Below are positions 8,411 through 16,194 of a stretch of 64,000 nucleotides of DNA, one piece after another. The notes below the pieces were generated by a model, which was not told where the DNA came from, ran no database searches, and saw only the letters and a list, made by a program, of their open reading frames with translations. The position numbers and the translations under genes were made by a program. Position 1 is the stretch's first letter. Each line of letters begins with the position of its first letter. This DNA is from Clostridium sp. Cult1 (lineage in GTDB: Bacteria; Bacillota; Clostridia; Tissierellales; Tepidimicrobiaceae), in NCBI RefSeq assembly GCF_021655095.1, contig NZ_PPXW01000001.1, positions 999,655-1,063,654 of the forward strand. The letters are read 5' to 3'.

Positions 8411-10453
8411 TTAGTTAAAAATTAAATCTTTTATCCTATCTTTAAATAAATATATAATATTCTGTCTTAAAAGAGAGTGTTTTTCATCTAATAGATAAGC
8501 ATCCTTATCTAATATTTCTTTTGCCTTTCTCTGTGCTAACTGTAATATTTCCATGTCCGTAAACAAATTTGCAATTTTCAAATCTGGTAATCCATGTTGT
8601 CTAGTACCAAAAAATTCACCAGGTCCCCTTAACTCCAAATCTTTCTCAGATATATAAAAGCCATCCGTTGACTTTTGTAAAATTCTCATTCTTTCCCTTG
8701 AAATTTTACTATTACTCCCATTTATTAAAATACAATAGGATTGATGTTCTCCTCTACCTACTCTTCCCCTTAACTGATGTAATTGGGCTAAACCAAATCT
8801 TTCTGCATTATAAATTACCATAATATTAGCATTAGGTACATTTACTCCTACTTCAATCACTGTAGTAGAAATTAAAATATCCATTTCCTTCCTAGCAAAC
8901 TTTTCCATAATATAGTCCTTTTCTCCAGGCTTCATCTTCCCATGTAATAGTCCTACATTAAAGTCTTTATAAACATCATCTTTAAGGCTATCATAGAGTT
9001 CTTCTGCAGATTTTACATTTAAAGTATCACTTTCTTCAATCAAAGGGCATACAATATAGGCTTGTCTGCCTTCTAATATCTGCTTCTTTACAAAATTATG
9101 AACCCTATCTATTATATTAAAGCCTACAGCGTAAGTCTCAATTTCCTTCCTACCAGGAGGCAGTTCATCTATAATAGAAATATCCAAATCTCCATATAAT
9201 ATTAATGCTAAAGTCCTAGGAATTGGAGTAGCAGTCATTACCAAAACATCTGGGTTCTCACCTTTTTGGCTTAAGGAAGCCCGTTGTTTTACCCCAAATC
9301 TATGCTGTTCATCTGTTATTGCTAAACCTAATTTATTAAATTCAACCTTATCTTGTATTATAGCATGAGTACCTACTAATACATCAATTTCCCCTTTCTT
9401 TAAACTATCCAGAATCTCTTCTTTTTTCTTATTAGAAAGACTCCCTACTAATAATTCAGATTTAATATCAAGTTTTTCATAAAAATTTGATATAGAATCA
9501 TAATGTTGCTGGGCTAATATTTCCGTTGGAGCCATCATTACCGACTGATAACCAGACTTCCATGCTTTAAACATTGCTAAAATTGCAATAACAGTCTTTC
9601 CCGACCCAACATCTCCTTGGACTAACCTATTCATTTGTAAATCTTTTTCCATATCCTTTTCAATTTCTTTAAAAGCTCTCTTTTGTGCATTAGTCAACTC
9701 AAAGGGTAAATCCTGAATAAAATCATCTACCTCACTAATATGGGGAAATTGGATACCTTGATTAACTTCCTTGGTTTTATTTTTTATTAAAAAGAGCCCA
9801 AGCTGTAAAGTAAGTAATTCTTCAAAAACTAACCTCCTGCGAGCTTCTATATAATGGTTCCTATCTTTGGGAAAATGTATATTTTCAATTGAATCTTTAA
9901 TAGACATTAAATTTAACTCTTCTCTTAAATAACCAGGTAGTCTTTCTTTTATATTACCTCCATATTCTCTAATAGCATTTCTAATTATTCTAACCATTTC
10001 ATTATTAGTCAAATTTCCTGTCAAAGGATATATAGGTATTATTTTCCCCACTTTTTCTTTGCCATCCTTTTCAAATACGGGATTCATTATCTGTATTTCT
10101 CTATTGAATATGCTAACCTTTCCATGAACAACAATCCTATCGCCTATAGACAGTTTGCTTGCTATATAATCCTGATTAAACCACACCAATTGAGCTTTTC
10201 CTGAATGATCCATTACCGGGATTTTTAATATAGTTAAGTTTTTTCTAGGCTTCAATTTGGAAGGATATCCGCTGATTTGAACATTTAAACTAATCCTTTC
10301 TCCATTTATACATTGAGATATACTTTTAAATTTAGTCCTATCTTCATATTCTCTTGGAATATAATATAATAGATCTTCTATAGTATGCACATTGATCTTT
10401 TTAAGCTGTTTAGCCCTTTTAGGACCCACTCCTTTTACATATTGAATATTCAT
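8411..10453 (-). CDS. recG: ATP-dependent DNA helicase RecG
   Basis: Branch-migrating helicase that reverses stalled replication forks and processes Holliday junctions. At 680 residues it has the full architecture: an N-terminal wedge (OB-fold) domain, then Walker A GDVGSGKT (about residues 280-287), the DEQH box in DEQHRFG (about 378), TATPIPRT (about 409) and the C-terminal helicase half with QLRGRVGRG. The translation start matches the family's MNIQYVKGVGPKRAKQL, where the helix-hairpin-helix region begins. It lies after the DAK-domain gene, separated by a terminator. Confidence 0.97.
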   Translation of the reverse strand: MNIQYVKGVGPKRAKQLKKINVHTIEDLLYYIPREYEDRTKFKSISQCINGERISLNVQISGYPSKLKPRKNLTILKIPVMDHSGKAQLVWFNQDYIASKLSIGDRIVVHGKVSIFNREIQIMNPVFEKDGKEKVGKIIPIYPLTGNLTNNEMVRIIRNAIREYGGNIKERLPGYLREELNLMSIKDSIENIHFPKDRNHYIEARRRLVFEELLTLQLGLFLIKNKTKEVNQGIQFPHISEVDDFIQDLPFELTNAQKRAFKEIEKDMEKDLQMNRLVQGDVGSGKTVIAILAMFKAWKSGYQSVMMAPTEILAQQHYDSISNFYEKLDIKSELLVGSLSNKKKEEILDSLKKGEIDVLVGTHAIIQDKVEFNKLGLAITDEQHRFGVKQRASLSQKGENPDVLVMTATPIPRTLALILYGDLDISIIDELPPGRKEIETYAVGFNIIDRVHNFVKKQILEGRQAYIVCPLIEESDTLNVKSAEELYDSLKDDVYKDFNVGLLHGKMKPGEKDYIMEKFARKEMDILISTTVIEVGVNVPNANIMVIYNAERFGLAQLHQLRGRVGRGEHQSYCILINGSNSKISRERMRILQKSTDGFYISEKDLELRGPGEFFGTRQHGLPDLKIANLFTDMEILQLAQRKAKEILDKDAYLLDEKHSLLRQNIIYLFKDRIKDLIFN

Positions 10454-10485
10454 TATATCCCTCCTTTAAAATAACATTCCTTCAT

Positions 10486-10517
10486 AAAAATTCCCCACCT
10501 TTTGGTGGGGAATTTTT
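10486..10517 (-). terminator. Terminator between yloV and recG
   Basis: A 14-bp perfect stem (10486-10499 with 10504-10517) with a TTTT loop; the minus-strand stem ends in a T-run. It overlaps the yloV stop codon. Because the stem is symmetrical it could act in both directions. Confidence 0.85.
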
Positions 10518-12159
10518 ATTCTATTGAAAATATATAATAGTAAAGTGGTTGACCACCAAAAACTACTTCTACATCAAAATCTTCAAATTCTTCCTCTACT
10601 TTATTAGATAATTTTAAGGCCATATCTTCTTCTATTCCATTACCATAAAAGATTGTAATTAGGGACGAATCTTCATTAACAATTTTCTTTAATAATTCAA
10701 AAGATACCTGTTGAACATCATTTCCAATGGATATTATTTCTCCTTTTGAAATACCAATAATATCATCTTTGTTTATTTTTGTATCTTTTATTTCAGTATC
10801 CCTAACTGCATAAGTTACCTGTCCGGTTTTTACATAACTAACAGCTTCCTCCATATTGGCTAAATTTTCTTCTATTTCCAATTCAGGATCAAAAGATATT
10901 AGTGCAGTTACTCCTTCTGGGATGGTTTTGGTAGGAAAAACATAAACCTTTTTACCGCTTAATTCCTTTGCCTGATCGGCAGCTAATACTATATTCCCAT
11001 TATTAGGAAAGATAATTATATTTTCTCCATTTACCTGTTCTATAGCATTTAAAATGTCTTCTGTACTCGGATTCATAGTTTGGCCACCAGGTATTATATA
11101 ATCTACATTTAGCTCTTTAAAAACTGTATCCAGTCCTTCTCCTATAGAGACAGTGATAAGGCCATATTTTTTTATTTCCTTATCTAGTTTACCTGGTTTT
11201 TCTAAATCTTTACCTTGTTCATGCTCCATAATGTGACTATGCTGATATCGCATATTATCTATTTTTATATCATTTAACTCTCCTATTGTCAAAGCCTTTT
11301 CTAAAACTTCCCCTGGATTATTAGTGTGTATATGAACTTTTATTAATCCGTCTCCCCCCACAACCATTAGGGAATCTCCAAACTTAGTTAATTCTTCCCT
11401 AAAGCCTTCATAATTTTTTTCATCTGTGTTTATCATAAATTCAGTACAATAACCAAATTCAATATTTGAAGTTTCTATATGCTGAGGAATAGGTTTAGAT
11501 TCAACTACTTCTTTTTGAAAAGTCTCAAGAGTAATATCTTCCTTTGTCGTTATGGCATTATATGCTCCAGTTAGTACAATAATCAAACCCTTGCCGCCTG
11601 CATCAACTACTCCAGCTTGTTTTAACACAGGTAACATTTCGGGAGTCTTATTAAGTACATGATTCCCCTCTTCAATAACCTTTTTCATAAAAACTAACAT
11701 ATCATTTTCTTCTTTAGCTAATTTCAAAGCATATTCGGCACAGCCTTTAGCCACAGTTAATATAGTTCCCTCTGTAGGTTTCATAACAGCCTTATATGCA
11801 GTATCAGATGCTAATTTGAAGGCTTCTGCCAAATCCAAAGTGTCCACTGTATCTTTATCTTTTAATCCATTAGCAAATCCTCTAAATAACTGAGACAGTA
11901 TAACGCCTGAATTTCCCCTTGCCCCCATTAGAGAACCATTGCTAGCAGCTGAAGCTACTTTTCCAGCACTATACTCTTTTAAATTCAATATTTGATTAAC
12001 TGCAGACTTCATGGTCAGAGACATATTAGTGCCTGTATCTCCATCCGGTACAGGAAATACATTTAATGCATTTACCTCTTCTTTATTATCTTCTAATAAT
12101 TTTGCTGCTCCGATAAATGCTTTTTTTAGCATAGTACCGTCTAAAAATCCAATCTTCAA
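10516..12159 (-). CDS. yloV: DAK2-domain protein YloV (fatty acid kinase FakA-like)
   Basis: A 547-residue protein of the YloV/FakA family. FakA, with a fatty-acid-binding partner FakB (DegV family), phosphorylates exogenous fatty acids. The N-terminal DhaL-like kinase domain holds NVFPVPDGDTGTNMS (about residues 33-47), whose aspartates bind the magnesium-ATP; the C-terminal half (about 310-547) is the FakA-specific region. It follows the Asp23-family gene by 18 bases, the standard yloU-yloV pair. No fakB/degV gene is in the window, so kinase activity on fatty acids is inference from the family. Confidence 0.9.
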   Translation of the reverse strand: MKIGFLDGTMLKKAFIGAAKLLEDNKEEVNALNVFPVPDGDTGTNMSLTMKSAVNQILNLKEYSAGKVASAASNGSLMGARGNSGVILSQLFRGFANGLKDKDTVDTLDLAEAFKLASDTAYKAVMKPTEGTILTVAKGCAEYALKLAKEENDMLVFMKKVIEEGNHVLNKTPEMLPVLKQAGVVDAGGKGLIIVLTGAYNAITTKEDITLETFQKEVVESKPIPQHIETSNIEFGYCTEFMINTDEKNYEGFREELTKFGDSLMVVGGDGLIKVHIHTNNPGEVLEKALTIGELNDIKIDNMRYQHSHIMEHEQGKDLEKPGKLDKEIKKYGLITVSIGEGLDTVFKELNVDYIIPGGQTMNPSTEDILNAIEQVNGENIIIFPNNGNIVLAADQAKELSGKKVYVFPTKTIPEGVTALISFDPELEIEENLANMEEAVSYVKTGQVTYAVRDTEIKDTKINKDDIIGISKGEIISIGNDVQQVSFELLKKIVNEDSSLITIFYGNGIEEDMALKLSNKVEEEFEDFDVEVVFGGQPLYYYIFSIE

Positions 12160-12177
12160 TTGTAGTACCTCCTTAAA

Positions 12178-12534
12178 CTACTTTTCGACTCTAATTCCTT
12201 GTACATATACATTTATTTTACTTACTTTTAATCCTGTTAAGTTTTCAACATTAAATCTAACTTTCTCAATAATATTCTCTGCAACTACAGATATCCTCAT
12301 TCCATATTGCAATATTACATGTAAGTCAATTAGTATTTCATCTTTTTCAATGTATATTTTAACCCCTTTTGACAAGTTATCTCTTTTCAAAAGTTCAAAA
12401 AAACCATCGGTTGCATTTTTACTTGCCATACCTACTATACCATAGCTCTCCATTGCTGAAAGACCGGCAATTGTTGCAATTACATTATCGTCTATATCGA
12501 TATGTCCATATTCGTTCTTAGTTCTAGCTGGCAC
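12178..12534 (-). CDS. Asp23/Gls24 family protein (YloU-like)
   Basis: A 118-residue member of the Asp23/Gls24 family, envelope-associated proteins whose exact role is unclear. The characteristic pattern (GHIDIDDNVIATIAGLSAME near the N-terminus and INVYVQGIRV at the end) is present. It leads the yloU-yloV pair and is divergent from rpmB, another conserved arrangement. Confidence 0.9.
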   Translation of the reverse strand: MPARTKNEYGHIDIDDNVIATIAGLSAMESYGIVGMASKNATDGFFELLKRDNLSKGVKIYIEKDEILIDLHVILQYGMRISVVAENIIEKVRFNVENLTGLKVSKINVYVQGIRVEK

Positions 12535-12649
12535 AAAATCGCCTCCTTATTAAATAAATTATCAATATAGTATATGGGTATATTTTACCTTATAAAACTA
12601 AATAGTTCAACTAATTACTACTAACTATTCGATAAATCTATAATTATGG

Positions 12650-12679
12650 TTGCCTTTTTACCATTTATTATGTTAGAAT
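12650..12679 (+). promoter_or_regulatory. Likely promoter of rpmB
   Basis: TTGCCT (12650-12655) and TAGAAT (12674-12679) with an 18-base spacer, about 70 bases upstream of rpmB in the divergent gap. The match is fair, not perfect. Confidence 0.5.
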
Positions 12680-12750
12680 ATATTATGTTATTAAATAAAA
12701 TTATAAAAGATACTAATACATTCTTTTCACAAAGTTAAGGAGGTGTTTCT

Positions 12751-12942
12751 ATGGCAAGAAAATGCGATGTATGTGGAAAAGGAAAAGTTTTTGGAAACAA
12801 GGTTACTTTTTCAAATAAAAAGAATAACAGAAGTTGGGCTCCAAATATTAGAAAAGTAAGAGCAGTTGTAGACGGAACTACCAAAAGAATTAATGTTTGT
12901 ACTAGATGTTTAAGATCTGGATATGTTGAAAGGGCATTGTAA
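12751..12942 (+). CDS. rpmB: 50S ribosomal protein L28
   Basis: Large-subunit ribosomal protein. The 63-residue sequence carries two cysteine pairs (CDVC at residues 5-8 and CTRC at 51-54), the zinc-binding form of L28, and the family stretch RSWAPNIRKVR. AAGGAGGTGTTTCT precedes the ATG. It stands alone on the plus strand between two minus-strand units and ends in a strong terminator. Confidence 0.96.
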   Translation: MARKCDVCGKGKVFGNKVTFSNKKNNRSWAPNIRKVRAVVDGTTKRINVCTRCLRSGYVERAL

Positions 12943-12944
12943 AA

Positions 12945-12990
12945 AATAAGGCTTCCATCATTAATAATACTGGAAGCCTTATTTTATTTT
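12945..12990 (+). terminator. Terminator of rpmB
   Basis: A 13-bp perfect stem (12945-12957 with 12971-12983) followed by a T-rich tail. Its right arm contains the stop codon of the small minus-strand membrane gene. Confidence 0.85.
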
Positions 12991-13149
12991 AAGAATTAAA
13001 AACCCCATAATTACTAATAATGTTCCAATTATTAAGAATATTATTTCTATAGGTATTATATTAACGACTATCAATATACCAATTAAAGCCAATGCTAAGC
13101 CTATTATTTTTTTTGATTTACGCCTATATCTATAATAAAAACGTTTCAT
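12979..13149 (-). CDS. Small basic membrane protein, 56 residues, unknown
   Basis: An open frame from ATG at 13149, preceded by GAGGTGAAACT. The product starts with a strongly basic and aromatic segment (KRFYYRYRRKSKK) and continues as two hydrophobic stretches (about residues 15-30 and 33-53), which suggests a small anchored protein with a cytosolic basic tip. I do not recognise a family. Its stop codon lies inside the rpmB terminator, so the two converge tightly. Confidence 0.6.
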   Translation of the reverse strand: MKRFYYRYRRKSKKIIGLALALIGILIVVNIIPIEIIFLIIGTLLVIMGFLILKIK

Positions 13150-13210
13150 AGTTTCACCTCGATATTGCTTTTACTTTATTGTATTAATTAATATTAAATT
13201 TAGTTACAGA

Positions 13211-13252
13211 AGAAAAAGAACAAACCTTAATTTTTAGACTAAGGTTTGCTCT
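13211..13252 (-). terminator. Terminator of thiT-thiN
   Basis: A stem of about 12 bp (13218-13229 with 13240-13251, one wobble or mismatch) ending in TTTTTC on the minus strand, directly after thiN. Confidence 0.75.
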
Positions 13253-13259
13253 TTTAGTC

Positions 13260-13904
13260 TTAATCCTTAGATATGATAGCTAAGCATTGGCCTTCGTGAA
13301 TATATATATATCCCTTCTCCTTTATAATCCGATTGCTTACACCAAAAGTTGAACCAAAATCTATCCTAGTTCTTTCCAATTCATACTCAAATCCTTTTAA
13401 TGTAACAATTATTCCAGAGTTAGTGATAGGAACAATAGATAAAAAAGAATCCTCTTCTTTAATCAAAACTAATTTCTTATCAACTAAATATATAGTATTT
13501 TTATTATCTATTATTTTACTATTAATATCCTGTTGCTTCAATTTATTAAGCAATAGTAAATTAGCTAAAGTATGGTCCATCCTAGTACCTATAGCTCCTA
13601 CTAGGATAATATCTTTAAAACCTTCTTGAATCAAATAATCAATAGATAGTTCAGCATCTGTTTTATCCTTTTTAACCGGAAACTTCTTAATGGGAACGTT
13701 ATACTCCTTTATTTGGTCAAGAGTGTCTTTAGAAATGGAATCTAAATCTCCCATAACCATATGAGGCACTAAAGAAGCTTTTAAACAATGATTAGTTCCT
13801 CCATCTGCAGATAATATAAAATCCACTTCATTTCCTAATTTATTTAATCTGTTTAAATCTAATGTATTTCCATTTAAAACTAATAATGCTTTCAATTCAA
13901 TCAT
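13260..13904 (-). CDS. thiN: Thiamine pyrophosphokinase
   Basis: Transfers pyrophosphate from ATP to thiamine to make TPP, completing thiamine salvage. The 214-residue sequence has the catalytic motifs LSADGGTNHCL (about residues 32-42) and VMGDLDSI (about 51-58), with KKFPVKKDKTDAELS binding the nucleotide. Its start lies ten bases after the thiT stop, with only a weak ribosome binding site, consistent with coupling to thiT. Both are under the TPP riboswitch upstream of thiT. Confidence 0.95.
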   Translation of the reverse strand: MIELKALLVLNGNTLDLNRLNKLGNEVDFILSADGGTNHCLKASLVPHMVMGDLDSISKDTLDQIKEYNVPIKKFPVKKDKTDAELSIDYLIQEGFKDIILVGAIGTRMDHTLANLLLLNKLKQQDINSKIIDNKNTIYLVDKKLVLIKEEDSFLSIVPITNSGIIVTLKGFEYELERTRIDFGSTFGVSNRIIKEKGYIYIHEGQCLAIISKD

Positions 13905-13914
13905 CCACTTTTCT

Positions 13915-14454
13915 CTATTTTTCTATTCTACTTATAGGTTTCCAAATTAGAGATAGTATAATAGCAGAAACTATAAATTCTGGTACTAGGTAACTAGATT
14001 GATATATAAATGAATATATCCAAGGATTTTGAGTTCCTGCATATTCGCTAAAGAAAATTACTCCTGCTAGTAAATGGCATATAAACCTACCAGCTATAGC
14101 TAGAAATACTGATAATATAATTTTTAAGTAATTCCCCTCCTTAGTATTTTCCATAGATTCGGAAAAAACACCTGCTAACCCAAGAAAGGCAAAGGCTATA
14201 GGATATTCCAATAAAGCTTGTGTAGGGCTGAATACCCATCCTCCCAAAATTAGCTTTAAAACTCCAAATGTTGCACCAGCAGTAATTCCTGGCCCAAGTC
14301 CCCATCTCATAGCAAATAACATAATGGGAATCATGCTACCAGCAGTTACAGACCCACCTTGAGGAGCTTCATAAACCTTTATCCTACTTAATAAAAATGA
14401 CAAAGCAATCATAATTCCTGCTTCTACCAACATTTTAGTACTCCATTTTTTCAT
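13915..14454 (-). CDS. thiT: Thiamine transporter ThiT (ECF substrate-binding subunit)
   Basis: Membrane S component that binds thiamine and works with the shared ECF energizing module (EcfA, EcfA', EcfT), which is not in this window. The 179-residue protein has about six hydrophobic segments; the family stretch GGSVTAGSMIPIM lies near residues 33-45 and substrate-contacting aromatic residues are in the C-terminal half. ATG at 14454 follows AAGGAGGTATTTATA. Expression is controlled by the TPP riboswitch and terminator just upstream. Confidence 0.94.
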   Translation of the reverse strand: MKKWSTKMLVEAGIMIALSFLLSRIKVYEAPQGGSVTAGSMIPIMLFAMRWGLGPGITAGATFGVLKLILGGWVFSPTQALLEYPIAFAFLGLAGVFSESMENTKEGNYLKIILSVFLAIAGRFICHLLAGVIFFSEYAGTQNPWIYSFIYQSSYLVPEFIVSAIILSLIWKPISRIEK

Positions 14455-14475
14455 TATAAATACCTCCTTAAAAAA

Positions 14476-14508
14476 TTAACCCATTACCAAAAATAGGTAA
14501 TGGGTAGT
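14476..14508 (-). terminator. Riboswitch-controlled terminator before thiT
   Basis: The stem CCCATTACC/GGTAATGGG (arms near 14480-14488 and 14496-14504) followed by ATTTTTT on the minus strand lies between the TPP aptamer and the thiT ribosome binding site. It is the expected expression platform: TPP binding should favour termination. Confidence 0.8.
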
Positions 14509-14518
14509 TAAGCAAAAA

Positions 14519-14600
14519 CACTTTCCTACGCTAGAATTACCTAGTTCAGGTTTAAAGGGTCGGGATTACTCCCCTCTCAGCCATTTCAGCTCCCCTAGTG
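14519..14600 (-). promoter_or_regulatory. TPP riboswitch aptamer (THI element)
   Basis: On the minus strand the sequence contains the conserved THI-box blocks: GGGGAGC, GGCTGAGAGG, ACCCTTTAAACCTGA and a GCGTAGG segment, flanked by a short P1 stem (CACT with AGTG). This is the thiamine pyrophosphate aptamer. It is followed by a terminator and then thiT-thiN, so the operon is shut off when TPP is plentiful. Confidence 0.95.
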
Positions 14601-14628
14601 ACAAATACTCTATTCAGTTGACAAGTAC

Positions 14629-14656
14629 ATTATATCATATAAATATTATATTTCAA
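14629..14656 (-). promoter_or_regulatory. Promoter of the thiT-thiN riboswitch transcript
   Basis: TTGAAA (14651-14656) and TATAAT (14629-14634) with a 16-base spacer on the minus strand, ending at the rpe stop codon and placing the transcript start just before the aptamer. Confidence 0.65.
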
Positions 14657-15304
14657 TTACAATTCTTTAAACATTTTAGTCCTTTCTATTACATCTTTAG
14701 CTTCAAAAATTCCAGAACCGACTACTATCATGTCTAGTCCATAATCGATTATTTCCTTTGCATTATCTAGTTTAATTCCTCCATCAGCTTCAATTAATAT
14801 ATTTAATTTTCTATCATCAATGATTTGCCTCATCCTTTTTATCTTTCTTTCCATAGATCTAATAAAGCTTTGACCTCCAAATCCTGGATTCACAGTCATT
14901 ATCAGAACTAAATCTATGTAATCTAGAATATATTCCAAACTATCTAAGGAGGTAGACGGATTTAAAGCTACCCCAGCCTTTAAGCCATAAGACTTAATTT
15001 CTTCTATAGTTCTGTGAAGATGTGTAGTTGCCTCTTCATGGATTGTAATAATATCCGCACCAGCTTCAGCAAAATCTTTTATATACCTTTCTGGTCTATC
15101 TATCATCAAATGAACATCGAAGGGTACTTTGGTAGTATTTCTTAACTTTTTTATAACAGGTGCCCCAAAAGTAATATTTGGAACAAAAATGCCATCCATT
15201 ACATCTAAATGGATAAAATCAGCCCCACCTCTTTCTAGTTTAAGTATTTCCTCCTGCAAACTTCCAAAATCTGCTGATAAAATGGAAGGTGAAAGCATTG
15301 TCAT
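14657..15304 (-). CDS. rpe: Ribulose-phosphate 3-epimerase
   Basis: Interconverts ribulose 5-phosphate and xylulose 5-phosphate in the pentose phosphate pathway. The 215-residue TIM barrel shows LSPSILSADFG at residues 4-14, the metal-binding HLDVMDG at about 32-38 and the phosphate-gripping VNPGFGGQSFI at about 138-148. It is the last gene of the block running from prpC through prkC and rsgA, and begins right after rsgA. Confidence 0.96.
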   Translation of the reverse strand: MTMLSPSILSADFGSLQEEILKLERGGADFIHLDVMDGIFVPNITFGAPVIKKLRNTTKVPFDVHLMIDRPERYIKDFAEAGADIITIHEEATTHLHRTIEEIKSYGLKAGVALNPSTSLDSLEYILDYIDLVLIMTVNPGFGGQSFIRSMERKIKRMRQIIDDRKLNILIEADGGIKLDNAKEIIDYGLDMIVVGSGIFEAKDVIERTKMFKEL

Positions 15305-15305
15305 A

Positions 15306-16184
15306 TTAAAACCTCCTATTGTTCTTTATCTCCTCCAAAAACTGTAAATAATTTTCATATCTTTCTACGCCTATATTTCCAGCTTCTACCTGTTTTTTCA
15401 CTTCACAATTAGGTTCTCTATTATGCAAACAATTAATAAACTTACATTTATCATTATGATCATATATCTCTATAAAGTATTTGCTTAACTCTTCCTCTGA
15501 TTCTACAAAGTTTAAATTTAAGGAGCTAAACCCTGGAGTATCAAGTACATAGGATTGGGAATCTATCTCAATCAGCTCAACATGACGAGTAGTGTGTTTT
15601 CCCCTTGTAGTTTTTTTACTTATATCTCCTGTCTTTAATTCTAATCCTGGATGTATCTCATTTAATAAAGAAGATTTCCCTACTCCTGAAGGTCCTGCAA
15701 ATACAGTAATATTATTCTTTAAAGTTTTCTTTAAATCATCTATTCCCTCTCCAGTTCTTGTACTTGTTTTAATTATTGGATATTTAGTTTTATTATAAAT
15801 ATTTTCGATGAAATAAACTTCACCATCTGAGCTTAAATCTATCTTATTCAAACATATTCCTATATTTAAACTTTGATGTTCTGCCATAACTATAAACCTA
15901 TCTAATAACCAAAAATTAATATCCGGCTCTTTTATACTCATTACTATAATAGCCTGAGTAACATTAGCTACGGGAGGTCTTATTAATTGGGATTTTCTTT
16001 CCATTATTTTTTCAATATACCCTGTATTATCTTCTTCACTTATACGTATCAATACATTATCTCCAACTAAAGGCGTAATATTATCTTCCCTAAAAACACC
16101 TCTAGCCCTACACTCATAAATACCTTCTTGAGTTTTTACATAATAAAATCCACCAATCCCTTTTATAATAATACCTTCTATCAT
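15306..16184 (-). CDS. rsgA: Small ribosomal subunit biogenesis GTPase RsgA
   Basis: Circularly permuted GTPase that checks late maturation of the 30S subunit. The 292-residue protein shows an N-terminal OB fold, then the permuted order of G motifs: NKID (G4, about residue 117), GPSGVGKSS (G1, about 168-176), and DTPGFSS (G3, about 214-220). A C-terminal zinc site is formed by Cys and His around CKFINCLHNREPNC (about 247-260). It lies between prkC and rpe, the standard position. Confidence 0.96.
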   Translation of the reverse strand: MIEGIIIKGIGGFYYVKTQEGIYECRARGVFREDNITPLVGDNVLIRISEEDNTGYIEKIMERKSQLIRPPVANVTQAIIVMSIKEPDINFWLLDRFIVMAEHQSLNIGICLNKIDLSSDGEVYFIENIYNKTKYPIIKTSTRTGEGIDDLKKTLKNNITVFAGPSGVGKSSLLNEIHPGLELKTGDISKKTTRGKHTTRHVELIEIDSQSYVLDTPGFSSLNLNFVESEEELSKYFIEIYDHNDKCKFINCLHNREPNCEVKKQVEAGNIGVERYENYLQFLEEIKNNRRF

Positions 16185-16194
16185 ATAAAACCTC

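Noticed and set aside
12011-12445. 144-codon plus-strand frame across yloV and the Asp23-family gene
   Set aside because: It spans two conserved minus-strand genes and their junction and encodes a low-complexity Ser/Leu-rich product.
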